A DNA stretch of 40,652 nt. Origin: Geofilum rubicundum JCM 15548. Its GTDB lineage: Bacteria > Bacteroidota > Bacteroidia > Bacteroidales > Marinilabiliaceae. Positions 27,434 through 36,064 of the stretch are shown piece after piece. How positions within the stretch are numbered: the first letter of the stretch is position 1; the number at the start of each line of letters is the position of its first letter. Both the position numbers and the translations under genes were made by a program. The notes beneath the pieces were generated by a model, which searched no databases, was not told the DNA's origin, and saw only the letters and a list, made by a program, of their open reading frames with translations. The stretch is taken from positions 1 to 40,652 of the forward strand of contig NZ_BAZW01000038.1 of the NCBI RefSeq assembly GCF_000974365.1, in the 5' to 3' direction.

Positions 27434-28360
27434 ATGAATATTCAACAATTGGAGTATGTGATTGCGCTGGATGATTTTCGCCATTTTGTAAGCGCGGCTG
27501 AAAATTGCCATGTGACCCAGCCAACGTTGACCATGCAGCTTAAAAAGCTGGAGGAAGAGTTGGATGTTTTATTATTCGACCGGTCTAAAAAACCACTTAA
27601 GCCGACACCCGAAGGCGTGCTGTTTATTGCCAAAGCCCGACGAATTCTTAAAGACATCAACGATTTGCATGGGGCCTTGAATGGCGAGAAAAACAGTTTG
27701 AAGGGGCAGTTTCGTCTGGGTATTATTCCAACCATTGCGCCCCATTTGTTGCCATTGTTTCTGCCTTTGTTTGCTGAAAAATTTGCTGACACCCGGCTGG
27801 TGATTGAGGAGATGGAATCCGAGTTGATCATCAAAGCCTTGCATGAAAACCGCCTTGATTTGGCCATCATGGCCACACCTGCCGGGGAAAGAGATTTGCA
27901 GGAAACCGTCCTGTTTAATGAGTCCTTTGTTTTTTATGGACCGGCTGAGCATCCGCTGCTCGACAAGGGGCTGCTTTCTCCTGACGGGCTGGATGCCAAT
28001 CATCTCCTTTTATTGTCCGAAGGGCATTGCTTTCGCAGTCAGGCGCTGAATATCTGTAAAACGAAGGTCAGCCATCCCGTTTTTAATTTTCAATACGAAA
28101 GTGGTTCCATTGAAACCATTAAAGGATTGGTGAAGAAGGGGATTGGCTATACTTTGATACCTGAATTGGCCATTTCGGAAGGGGACAAGGCGCATGTCAG
28201 GCGCTTTGAGCAGCCGGAACCCGTCCGTGAAGTCAGTATTGTTTGTCACAAAAGTTTTAATCGCCCGGTTTTGATCGATTCTATTAAAACGGCTGTTCGT
28301 AATAGTTTACCGGCACACATTACCAGGCCCCGCGAATTTGTGAAAATTAAGTGGCGGTAG
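27434..28360 (+). CDS. oxyR: peroxide-sensing LysR-type regulator OxyR
   Basis: OxyR senses hydrogen peroxide through a reversible disulfide and activates catalase, Dps and peroxiredoxin genes. The 308-residue protein has an N-terminal winged helix-turn-helix (MNIQQLEYVIALDDF, FVSAAENCHVTQPTLTMQLK). The regulatory domain carries GHCFRSQALNIC, placing the redox cysteines at residues 199 and 208, the same numbers as in E. coli OxyR. GSIETIKGLVKKGIGYTLIPELA is also typical. The spacing from dnaJ (13 bases) and the strong Shine-Dalgarno argue for cotranscription with the grpE-dnaJ chaperone genes, an unusual setting for oxyR. The converging rmuC ends five bases beyond its stop. Confidence 0.92.
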   Translation: MNIQQLEYVIALDDFRHFVSAAENCHVTQPTLTMQLKKLEEELDVLLFDRSKKPLKPTPEGVLFIAKARRILKDINDLHGALNGEKNSLKGQFRLGIIPTIAPHLLPLFLPLFAEKFADTRLVIEEMESELIIKALHENRLDLAIMATPAGERDLQETVLFNESFVFYGPAEHPLLDKGLLSPDGLDANHLLLLSEGHCFRSQALNICKTKVSHPVFNFQYESGSIETIKGLVKKGIGYTLIPELAISEGDKAHVRRFEQPEPVREVSIVCHKSFNRPVLIDSIKTAVRNSLPAHITRPREFVKIKWR

Positions 28361-28365
28361 TTATT

Positions 28366-29693
28366 TTACGCATCGTCTTCTAAGGATTTTGGTGGGGTAT
28401 CCAGAAGGGTGGCTTTCTCGATGGTGGGCAATTTTTCAATTTTGTTTAATTTGGACAACATCATTTTGGTTCTGGTACCGACCAGAGAATCCAGCTCTTT
28501 ATCTGCTTCCCCGATTTTTTTTCGTGCCTTGGCCAGGACTTCCCCGAATTTTGAAAATTCTGTTTTAACGGCGCCCAGGACTTGCCAGACTTCACTGCTG
28601 CGCTTTTGGATGGCGAGGGTTTTGAAGCCATTTGCAGACTGTTGAGCATGGCTGCCAGGGTGGTGGGGCCGGTGACGATGATTTTGTAATCCCGTTGTAA
28701 AAGCATCAATAGTCCCGGTTGGCGTACCACCTCTGCATAAAGACCCTCTACAGGTAAAAAAAGGATGCCAAAATCGGTGGTGTGCGGCGGATCAATATAC
28801 TTATCGCGAATGTCACGGGCACTCTTTTTAATGGCTTGCACCAATTTTTTGGTTTCGGTTTCTACCAAGGCTTTTTCGCCTGTTTCAAAGGCTGCCTGCA
28901 GTCTGAGATAATCTTCCTGAGGAAATTTGGCATCAATGGGTAAATACACGGTTTCTCCACTGTCCTCCCTTCCGGGTAGCTTAATGGCAAATTCGACCAG
29001 ATCGGCCGACCCTTTTTTGGTCGACAGGTTGGTGGCATATTGCTCCGGGGCCATGATTTGCTCGAGGATGTTGCCCAATTGGATTTCTCCGAGGGCGCCG
29101 CGGGTTTTGACATTGGACAGCACTTTCTTCAGGTCGCCCACGCCGTTGGCCAGGCTTTGCATCTCGCCCAATCCTTTTTGGACGGCCTCCAGGCGTTCAC
29201 TGACCAGTTTGAACGATTGACCCAGTCTGTCCTCCAGGGTTTTATGCAGTTTTTCGTCGACCGTTTCACGCATCTTATCCAGTTTTGACTCGGTCGATTT
29301 TAGCATCTCGTCCTGACGAAGGGCCATTTCCTGGAATTTCTGCTTCTGCAAATCGTTGAAGGAGGTGATGTTGCGACTGAAGGCCTCCTGGAAATAGGCC
29401 ATGCTTTTCGACAATTCATCGCGGTTGGCTCTGGCATCTTTGATGGAAGTCTCATGGATGGTGCTCAGTTTTTCTTCCAGTCGTTGCGTCATCCGGTCGA
29501 GTCCCAGCGATAATTCTGTTCGGTTATCCCGTAAGGCTGTGGATAGTTCCTCCCGATTGCTTTTAAGTTCCTGCTGGAGTATGTCCCGAATGGCTTGCGC
29601 CATTCTGTCGGGATGCGAATTTTGGGCTTGACTCAACAGAAAAAGCTGTAGCATTAATAGGACCATGATAAGTATAAGACTGAGTATTTCCAT
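28366..29693 (-). CDS. rmuC: DNA recombination protein RmuC (one frameshift)
   Basis: RmuC proteins limit recombination between short inverted repeats. The product has an N-terminal membrane helix (ILIMVLLMLQLFLLS), about 150 residues of coiled coil, and the RmuC domain: GALGEIQLGNILEQIM, GETVYLPIDAKFPQEDYLRL, IGILFLP-like FGILFLPVEGLYAEVV and IIVTGPTTLAAMLNSLQM. The frame breaks near 28628. One added G changes MASKPSPSK to MGFKTLAIQKRSSEVWQVLG, and the restored frame runs through FSKFGEVL, LVGTRTKMMLSKLNKIEKLP and on to a stop at 28366, giving 442 residues. It is divergent from the OmpA lipoprotein and converges on oxyR, so it is probably monocistronic. Confidence 0.9.
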
Positions 29694-30076
29694 TTTGTTC
29701 CAGTATTTTGTAAGCTAAAACGGGTTTTGAGCAATCGCCTGATGGTAATGGTCTGTAAATTTAATGAAGTTAGATGATAAACAGTCCCAACCCAAAGATT
29801 AATCTTTTTTGCCAGCGTCCGGTGGCAGGTAGTTAAAGTTTGGTCTTATGGTGTTTGTCGGGTTTAATTGTTGTAACTTGAGATTATATTAAAGGAAGAT
29901 ATGCTTGACATTGTAAAAATTAAGTACAAAATTACCATCCTATTGTTTAGGTGTAGCTAAACATAAATATGAAGGTTGCTTCACCTGTTGGATGGCCTGA
30001 TTTTTTTTGCTTCGTTTTTTATGTTTCAAAAGACCGCTTTTAAAATATTGAAATGATTAACTAAATAAATGAACAG
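29694..30076. other. intergenic region between rmuC and the OmpA lipoprotein
   Basis: No gene is seen in this 383-base divergent interval. It contains a perfect 14-base palindrome AAAGATTAATCTTT (29794-29807) and a 6-bp inverted repeat GTTTAG (GTGTAG) CTAAAC (29944-29961). Both are possible protein sites but could arise by chance. TTGACA at 29905 and TATGTTTC at 30020 are weak promoter-like elements without proper partners. Confidence 0.4.
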
Positions 30077-30748
30077 ATGAGAACAATGCGTTATTTTTTG
30101 ATGATGATGGTTATGTCAGCTTTGGTTTTAACCGGCTGTAAATCGTTAACGGGTACCCAGAAGGGTGCTGCTATAGGAACAGCCGGCGGTGCTGCTGCCG
30201 GTGCGATTATTGGCCGGACCGCCGGTAATACGGCCGTGGGGGCTGTGGTGGGTGCCACCGTTGGAGGTGTGACCGGTGCCATTATTGGCAATAAAATGGA
30301 CAAGCAGGCAGAAGAAATGAAAGCCCAGCTCCCCGATGCCAATGTGGAACGGGTTGGAGAAGGCATTATCGTTGAACTGAGCAATAATATTTTGTTCGGA
30401 TTCGACAGTTATGAACTTTCTTCTACCGCACGTACCAATTTGAATAAAATGATAACGGTGTTTGATACCTATCCGGATACTGATATTGAAGTTCAGGGGC
30501 ATACAGACAGCAGCGGTTCCGATACTTACAACCAGGACTTGTCTGAACGCCGGGCCAATGCGGTGACCAGTTATCTGGTGAACCGGGGTGTTTCTTCCTC
30601 ACGGTTAACAACCGTGGGCTATGGAGAGACCTCTCCCAAGTATTCCAACGACACGGAGGAAGGTCGTGCTCAGAACCGCCGGGTGGAATTTATCATTACG
30701 GCCAACGAAAAAATGAAACGCGAAGCCGAACGGGAAGCTTCCAATTAA
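30077..30748 (+). CDS. OmpA-family outer-membrane lipoprotein with glycine-zipper region
   Basis: The 223-residue protein starts with a lipoprotein signal ending in the lipobox LTGC (MMVMSALVLTGCKS). A glycine zipper follows (GAAIGTAGGAAAGAIIG and a second GAVVGATVGGVTGAIIG block), which usually marks a membrane-inserted helix pair. The C-terminal 120 residues are an OmpA peptidoglycan-binding domain: FGFDSYELS, VQGHTDSSGS with the key Asp, LSERRANAV with the key Arg, and NRRVEFII. Unlike the second OmpA paralogue at 7-8 kb, both binding residues are kept. It resembles the YiaD/Pal-type anchors that hold the outer membrane to the wall. The porin-like gene begins 30 bases downstream, suggesting an operon. 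Confidence 0.92.
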   Translation: MRTMRYFLMMMVMSALVLTGCKSLTGTQKGAAIGTAGGAAAGAIIGRTAGNTAVGAVVGATVGGVTGAIIGNKMDKQAEEMKAQLPDANVERVGEGIIVELSNNILFGFDSYELSSTARTNLNKMITVFDTYPDTDIEVQGHTDSSGSDTYNQDLSERRANAVTSYLVNRGVSSSRLTTVGYGETSPKYSNDTEEGRAQNRRVEFIITANEKMKREAEREASN

Positions 30749-30778
30749 TAAAATCCTTACCAATCAAAAATTGAAATT

Positions 30779-31423
30779 ATGAAACGAATTCTTTTATTGG
30801 CCGTCATGGCTATAGCTGTAACCGCAGTTAGTGCGCAAGGTCTTGGATTGCGCGGTGGTGTGAACTTTTCAAATTTGGCCGGAGACGGTGTTCCGGATGA
30901 TACAAAGATGAAAACCGGTTTTCATTTGGGCTTGGATTATGAAATTCCGGTGGCGCCTGATTTTTATTTTGCGCCGGGACTGCTTTTCTCTACAAAGGGA
31001 GCAAAGAGTGAATGGTCAGAGTCCGGTGAAGTGGGCGGAATCGCCTATGAGTTTTCTAGTGAATCCACGATTGTTTTAAATTATTTGGAGGTGCCTCTAA
31101 ATTTGGTTTATAAACCTCTTTTGGGCGAGGGTAATTTAATTGTTGCCTTTGGACCTTATTTGGGTTATGGCATTGGGGGTAAAGTTAAGTGGGATGATGG
31201 CGATGAATCCGGAGAAGAGGATGTTACTTTTGGTTCTGGTGATGATGATATGTTTAAAGCTTTGGATATGGGTGCCAATATATCTTTTGGCTATATGTTC
31301 GCAAGTGGTTTTTCGTTTCAGTTGAATACCCAATTGGGCTTAATCAATATCGATTCTGAGGGTGACTCTGATTATCCTGTTAAAAACACCGCTTTCGGAC
31401 TTGGTTTGGGGTACAGGTTCTAA
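30779..31423 (+). CDS. porin-family outer-membrane beta-barrel protein
   Basis: The 214-residue protein has a signal peptide ending at TAVSAQ, then alternating beta-strands: LGLRGGVNFSNLAGDG, GFHLGLDYEIPVAPDFYFAPGLLFSTKG, TIVLNYLEVPLNLVYKPL and the final NTAFGLGLGYRF ending in Phe. It fits the PorT-like outer-membrane barrel family (eight or ten strands) common in Bacteroidetes. A substrate or function cannot be deduced from the sequence. Several acidic loops (DDGDESGEEDVTFGSGDDD) probably face outward. It follows the OmpA lipoprotein by 30 bases and is followed by a terminator. Confidence 0.88.
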   Translation: MKRILLLAVMAIAVTAVSAQGLGLRGGVNFSNLAGDGVPDDTKMKTGFHLGLDYEIPVAPDFYFAPGLLFSTKGAKSEWSESGEVGGIAYEFSSESTIVLNYLEVPLNLVYKPLLGEGNLIVAFGPYLGYGIGGKVKWDDGDESGEEDVTFGSGDDDMFKALDMGANISFGYMFASGFSFQLNTQLGLINIDSEGDSDYPVKNTAFGLGLGYRF

Positions 31424-31443
31424 TACCTGAAATGTTTTTATTG

Positions 31444-31488
31444 AAACGGAACATGAAAGACTTGTGCTTACATGTTCCGTTTTCTGTT
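31444..31488 (+). terminator. intrinsic terminator of the OmpA lipoprotein-porin unit
   Basis: A 12-bp perfect stem (AAACGGAACATG 31444-31455 with CATGTTCCGTTT 31471-31482) with a 15-base loop and a T-rich end, 20 bases after the porin stop. Confidence 0.78.
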
Positions 31489-31564
31489 AAGATTTGTTAT
31501 CTTGCCGGGGTTGTTTGGGCTCGTCTGACCTGTGTTTTTGTTTGACCATATAAATATTTTTAAA

Positions 31565-32964
31565 ATGAAGAATTATTTCCAATCGACCATGCTTTTGCTT
31601 ATGTTGGCCGGCTTTGTGGGCTGCCAACCCACAGCTGATTCGGACAGTGAGGCACCTCTTACCGATGCCAATGCGCCGCTTCACTTGATGCAACCTGAAT
31701 ACAATGTGCCTTATGTGGTCCCGGAGAAGGCGGAGATCGTGGAAGTTCTGGATCGCGTGCATGGGTATCTGGAAGCTACTACCCCCACTGCCTTAGTAGA
31801 TAAGGATTCCGGAGAGGAAGTGACGGACTACGATGCCATTGACGGGGAAACGGTGTTCAAGGCCGGCGACTTTCGCCTTACCAGTTATGAGTGGGGGGTG
31901 ACCTATGCAGGGATGTTGAATGCGGCTGCGGTTACCGGTAATGACAAGTTCGCCAATTATACCTATGACCGCCTGGCCTTTTTAGCAGATATCCGGCCCT
32001 ACTTTTTGAATTTGGATGAGGAGAGTGGCAGTAGATACGCCATGCATTCGGTGCTTCATCCGGGTGCCCTGGATGATTCCGGTGCTTTGTGTGCCGCAAT
32101 GATTAAAGCTAAATTGGCGGGGCAATCGGCCGACCTTGATCCTATGATTGATAACTTTATGAACTATATCAGTCATGAGGAATTTCGTCTGGAAGATGGT
32201 ACTTTGGCACGTAACCGGCCCATGCGTAATTCCTTGTGGCTGGATGATTTGTTCATGAGTGTCCCGGCTATGGCCTGGATGGGTAAGTACTCCGGCGAAA
32301 CAGCCTATTGGGATGATGCCGTCAAGCAGGTGTTGCAATTTGCCGATCGTATGTTCAATGAGGAGAAGCAGTTGTTTATGCATGGTTGGATTCTGGACAT
32401 GGAAGAACACCCGCAATTTCACTGGGCACGTGCCAATGGTTGGGCCGTGATGACGCTGGTCGAGCTTTTGGAGGTTTTGCCGGCGGATTATGCGGGACGT
32501 GCAGAGGTTTTGGCACTCCTGCAAAAGCATATACGGGGACTCGCCAATTACCAGTCGCCCGAGGCTTCTGGCACCAGTTGATCGACCGGAACGATTCTTA
32601 TCTGGAGACTTCTGCTACGGCTATTTATGTATATGCCATTGCCCGTGCCATTAACCGGGGGTACGTGGATGCCAAAGTGTATGGCCCAATGACTTTGCTG
32701 GCCTGGAATGCTGTGGCGTCTAAGGTGAACGACAAGGGACAGGTAGAAGGTACCTGTGTGGGAACCGGAATGGGCTTTGATCCGGCCTTTTATTACTACC
32801 GTCCCATCAGTGTTTTTGCCGCCCATGGCTATGGACCTGTTTTGTTGGCTGGTTCTGAAATGATTGAACTATTGGAGAATACTTTTCCTAAATTGAACGA
32901 TAGTGCGCTGATCTTTTTTCCTGAAGAAGTGACCTCTGACGGACCCATTTTTTATGTAGAGTAG
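31565..32964 (+). CDS. glycoside hydrolase family 88/105 lipoprotein, unsaturated glucuronyl or rhamnogalacturonyl hydrolase (one frameshift)
   Basis: GH88/GH105 enzymes remove unsaturated uronic acids from products of polysaccharide lyases. The ATG at 31565 starts a lipoprotein signal (MKNYFQSTMLLLMLAGFVGC), so it is anchored to the membrane on the outside. An (alpha/alpha)6 barrel follows: SYEWGVTYAGMLNAA, NSLWLDDLFMSVPAMAWMG, the HGWILDMEEHPQFHWARANGWA block with the family HWARANGW motif, and the C-terminal DRNDSYLETSATAIYVYAIA. The frame breaks at GAGGCTTC near 32563. One extra G gives YQSPEGFWHQLIDRND, the expected sequence, and 466 residues. Pectin or xylan side-chain degradation is plausible, though no lyase lies nearby. 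A strong terminator follows. Confidence 0.85.
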
Positions 32965-33010
32965 CGGTCTGAAGATAAGTGCTTTGGATGACTCCGTTAA
33001 GTCTTTAAAG

Positions 33011-33060
33011 GCCCTGCTGCCTGGTTGTCTGCTGATGACCAGGCAGCCAGGGCTTTTTTT
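33011..33060 (+). terminator. intrinsic terminator of the GH88/GH105 gene
   Basis: Fifteen base pairs with one bulged C (33011-33025 with 33038-33053), 12-base loop and seven T (33054-33060), located 46 bases after the stop. On the opposite side, lytT ends at 33103. Confidence 0.86.
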
Positions 33061-33102
33061 ATTTTGGGGGGATGGATGAATAGGCCCCACTTCCGGAGTG
33101 GC

Positions 33103-33828
33103 CTAATCGGAAGTTGATGGGAGCAGTCTTTTTAGGACGGCTTCTTTGTAGTTGCGACCAATGGTGAATTGGCGGTCGTTGATTTCGAGGTGGGCACTTG
33201 TAAAAGCCGTTATTTTATGCACGTTTATTAGAAAAGAACGGTGTATCCTTAAAAAGTCCCGGTCGGGCAGACGGTCTTCCAGGTGACTTAAACTCTCATA
33301 GCAGATGAGTTTTTGCCGGGTGGTGGTGACGATTATATAGTTATCGAGACTCTCTGCGAAGACAATGTCCGCGACCGCCATTTTGTGAATTTTTTTGTCT
33401 GCTTTTAACAGAATGTGTGGGTTCCCGGCTTTATCCGGGTTTTGGGGTAAGGGAGGAGCTGCTGACTGTTTGAGGAATTTGTTAATGGACTTGAGAAATC
33501 TTTCAAAAGAGATGGGTTTCAGCAAATAATCGAGGACGTTTAAATCAAAGGCATCCACTGCAAAGTCCCTGTAGGCCGTTGTTAATATGACTGCCGGGGG
33601 ATTCGAAAGGGACCTTAGAAAATCAAGACCGGATATCCCGGGCATGTTTATATCTAAAAAAAGCAGATCGATATGGCCCTGACTCAGGAGTTCAGTGGCT
33701 TCTACTGCTCTGGTGTATCCTTTCAGGCAGGTGAAATTCTTAAACGCCCCGAGGTGTTCCTGGATGACACTGATGGCGATTGGTTCGTCATCAATGATGA
33801 GGCAGTTGTAGGTAGTATGGTCACTCAT
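33103..33828 (-). CDS. LytTR-family response regulator
   Basis: The 241-residue protein joins a receiver domain to a LytTR DNA-binding domain. In the receiver, DDEP (acidic pocket), the phosphoacceptor Asp59 in LLFLDINMPG, LTTAY and Lys104 in LLKPISF are all present. The LytTR part shows ILLKADKKIHKMAVADIVFAES, TTRQKLICYESLSHLEDRLP and RIHRSFLINVHKITAF. Such regulators bind direct repeats upstream of targets. It overlaps the histidine kinase gene by eight bases (33821-33828), so the two are translationally coupled. The likely target is unknown, but the divergent small membrane protein at 35.1 kb is close. Confidence 0.94.
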   Translation of the reverse strand: MSDHTTYNCLIIDDEPIAISVIQEHLGAFKNFTCLKGYTRAVEATELLSQGHIDLLFLDINMPGISGLDFLRSLSNPPAVILTTAYRDFAVDAFDLNVLDYLLKPISFERFLKSINKFLKQSAAPPLPQNPDKAGNPHILLKADKKIHKMAVADIVFAESLDNYIIVTTTRQKLICYESLSHLEDRLPDRDFLRIHRSFLINVHKITAFTSAHLEINDRQFTIGRNYKEAVLKRLLPSTSD

Positions 33829-34906
33829 CTTCCCTCCTTATTAACAAATGAATTTTGAAACTGGTCTTGTCAGATTGGATGTCTAACAGGTGCATGTCCG
33901 GATAGCTTAACTGGAGCCGCTCCTGTACATTTTTCAAGCCAATGCCCTTGGATTCTTTATTAAGATGACTGGATGCTGGCACTGGTGAGACGGGGTTTTC
34001 AACCTTGAAGTCGATGCTTTTACGGGACAGCGAAAGTTCGATCTTAATTCCGTCAGATTCTGTATTGGCCGGGCCGTGTTTAAAGGCATTTTCGATAAAG
34101 GGAAACAGAATGAGCGGCGGAATTTTTTCATTCTTTATATCACGGGGGAAGGCGGCAGATATTTTAAAGCCATCGTCATGCCGGACGCGTTCCAACTCAA
34201 GGTAGTTTTTTATAAAATGGATTTCATCGCTCAATAATACCATTTCATGGTTACATTTATACAGCATGTATTCCAGCAGGTCAGACATCCGGAGAATGAT
34301 CTCCCGGGCCTTGTCGCTGTCTTTTTTTACGAGGCCGTACAAGTTGTTGAGCATGTTGAAGATGAAGTGCGGATGTATTTGTCCCTGCAGCAGTTTTGAT
34401 TGGGCCATTTTCAAATGGGCGGCCAGGGTTTGCTTTTGCAGGGCTAACTTTTTGGATTCAAGCGCCTGGTTGAATGACGATTTAATGAAGTAAATAACGG
34501 CCGCAAGAATGACAATCAGGTAGTTGCCGGTGATCAGTATCAGAACATCCGAGTTTTTGGGAATGACGGTTTCATCGGGGAGGTATTGGATGCTGTAAAG
34601 TAGTATGATGAGGATTAAAAACAGGTTGAGCCAAAAGGTGACGATGAAAAGGAAGAACAGCAGATAAGTAAATGTAAGGATTCTGCCTTTGAATAATAGT
34701 TGTGGAATGAGGTATTTGTTGACGGCGGTGGCTGTGAAATAGCTGGCGATGGTAAGAATGATGACCAATACCACCCTGATTTGGAAGTCGTAGTGACTGT
34801 TGCTAAATACCAGGAACATGAGGGCGGTGGCCATGAGCCAGTAGGCCATATGCCACAGTTTCGTCGCCTTTTGGTTTAATATGTTGGTTATTGGAAAGTT
34901 TTGCAT
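33821..34906 (-). CDS. LytS-type sensor histidine kinase
   Basis: The 361-residue protein has four or so hydrophobic helices in the first 145 residues (for example FWLNLFLILIILLYSI), then the histidine kinase domain of the LytS/YehU class. GQIHPHFIFNMLNNLYGLV carries the phosphoacceptor, His180 in PHFIFN. The ATPase part has PPLILFPFIENAFKHG (N box) and SKGIGLKNVQERLQ (G box). No periplasmic sensor domain of size is visible, so the membrane region itself is probably the sensor. A TATCTTTG box ends eight bases upstream of the ATG, which would leave an almost leaderless message, so a start at the internal Met20 is possible. Confidence 0.93.
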   Translation of the reverse strand: MQNFPITNILNQKATKLWHMAYWLMATALMFLVFSNSHYDFQIRVVLVIILTIASYFTATAVNKYLIPQLLFKGRILTFTYLLFFLFIVTFWLNLFLILIILLYSIQYLPDETVIPKNSDVLILITGNYLIVILAAVIYFIKSSFNQALESKKLALQKQTLAAHLKMAQSKLLQGQIHPHFIFNMLNNLYGLVKKDSDKAREIILRMSDLLEYMLYKCNHEMVLLSDEIHFIKNYLELERVRHDDGFKISAAFPRDIKNEKIPPLILFPFIENAFKHGPANTESDGIKIELSLSRKSIDFKVENPVSPVPASSHLNKESKGIGLKNVQERLQLSYPDMHLLDIQSDKTSFKIHLLIRREDE

Positions 34907-34913
34907 GGCGGTT

Positions 34914-34921
34914 CAAAGATA
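34914..34921 (-). promoter_or_regulatory. candidate -7 box of the lytS-lytT promoter
   Basis: Minus-strand TATCTTTG followed by AAC fits TAnnTTTG. Transcription would start only a few bases before the lytS ATG at 34906. Confidence 0.4.
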
Positions 34922-35118
34922 GCCTAAAGTGTCTTAATTTGGGCTTGGCGTGGACGGTTTTATGCCAGTAACAGATTCGCCACCCTCAACAACCATCATC
35001 GCGTTGGGCCTGGAAAAATGGTCGACCAGCAGGGGTATTGGTTCACTGGCATAAGAAGTTTGGTGAAGAAACGGGCAATATTTACCATTGTACCATTATT
35101 AACTTAAAAACAACTGAT

Positions 35119-35487
35119 ATGATTATTAGACATTTGTATGAAGGTGGTATTTGGTTCATGCTGCCCATTTATTTAATGTGGGTGGTGGTGGCTGTATTAA
35201 CAGTTCGCTTTTTGTTAAAGCGCCACCATGGCGCTGAAAAGGTCGTCTTGAAGAGAATGAATACTTCCATTCTTTTTTTCGGAAGTCTCGCTTTTTTGGC
35301 TGGGATTATGGGGCAGATTTTGGGGCTTTTTGAGGCGCTTATTGTGATACAGGATTTGGGGGGCGTTTCGGCCTCAATGCTTGCCGCCGGTTTAAGAGTC
35401 TCGATGATTGGTACTGTTTATGGCTTTGCCCTTTTTATGCTATCGGTTATTATCTGGTACCTTTTTCGGCATTTCTTTTTGAAATAG
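35119..35487 (+). CDS. small MotA/TolQ/ExbB-like membrane protein
   Basis: The 122-residue product begins MIIRHLYEGGIWFMLPIYLMWV and has three membrane helices: residues about 13-32, 50-68 and 95-118. The segment MLAAGLRVSMIGTVYGFALFMLSVIIW resembles the helix pair of MotA/TolQ/ExbB proton channels. The family partners (MotB, TolR or ExbD) are not next to it, and it is far shorter than typical TolQ or ExbB (about 230). It could be a minimal stator-like subunit, but a channel role is only an inference. An open frame runs upstream to a TTG at 35038, but the ATG at 35119 fits the family start. It is divergent from lytS, separated by 212 bases. Confidence 0.65.
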   Translation: MIIRHLYEGGIWFMLPIYLMWVVVAVLTVRFLLKRHHGAEKVVLKRMNTSILFFGSLAFLAGIMGQILGLFEALIVIQDLGGVSASMLAAGLRVSMIGTVYGFALFMLSVIIWYLFRHFFLK

Positions 35488-35540
35488 GGACTTGTCGGTG
35501 GCCCACCGGATGTCTTTCATTCGGTGGGGTGTTCCATCCT

Positions 35541-35929
35541 TTAAGCGCCCTCTAAAAATTCCTTGATGGCGCCCAGGAAATATTCGGTCCAGCCTTCGGT
35601 TATTTCTTCATAAGCTTCCGCTGGAATATTGGTGTGGAACAGATCGACCTGAACGTTGCCGCCGGATGGAAAGAGTTTGATGGTGGCAATGGAGCTTCTT
35701 CCTGCTCGCCGAAGTACCATTCCTGAACAATTTTGGAGGGGGGTACGAGTTCGAGCACCCGACCTGCGATATCTCCTTCCAGCATGGAGAATTCTGCGCC
35801 GGGTTCTGAGGGCATGGTGGCGGGGTAACCCGACCAGAGTTCAATGGTAAAGGGGTTGGTGAAGGCGGCGTAGACATCTTCTTGTTCGGCCTTTATTTTA
35901 ATACGGGTTTTAAAATCTTTTAGCGGCAT
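35541..35929 (-). CDS. SRPBCC / AHSA1-like (START-fold) protein (one frameshift)
   Basis: The start MPLKDFKTRIKIKAEQEDVYAAFTNPFTIELWSGYPATM and the motif SMLEGDIAGRVLELVPPSKIVQEWYFG place this small protein in the AHSA1 branch of the SRPBCC fold, which binds hydrophobic ligands or assists Hsp90-like folding. The frame breaks near 35691. One added C on the coding strand turns the nonsense tail into IATIKLFPSGGNVQVDLFHT followed by NIPAEAYEEITEGWTEYFLG, and the frame then ends at 35541 with 129 residues, the expected length. The restored tail has the WTEYFLGAIKEFL helix that closes this fold. The gene stands alone between the TolQ-like gene and the xylan operon terminator. Confidence 0.85.
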
Positions 35930-36005
35930 GGCTTATTGTTTTGAGGTGTAGCGGAACAACAAAGTTAATCAATTTTCAAGAATGGCAGCGGGGACTTTTG
36001 AAATG

Positions 36006-36041
36006 AAAAAAGGCCGTTCTTGTCGCCAGACAAGAACGGCC
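36006..36041 (-). terminator. intrinsic terminator of the xylan operon
   Basis: A perfect 13-bp stem (36012-36024 with 36029-36041) and four-base loop, with the six-base T run on the minus strand (36006-36011). It lies 24 bases beyond the GH43 stop. Confidence 0.9.
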
Positions 36042-36064
36042 CCCGCTAAGAATCAAGCAATCAT

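Noticed and set aside
29794-29807. Perfect 14-base palindrome AAAGATTAATCTTT as an operator
   Set aside because: Two or three such palindromes are expected by chance in 40 kb, it does not overlap a convincing promoter, and no second copy was noticed.
33081-33105. Hairpin TAGG..CCAC/GTGG..CCTA at the lytT end as its terminator
   Set aside because: Arms are unequal, it overlaps the stop codon and no T run follows on the minus strand.
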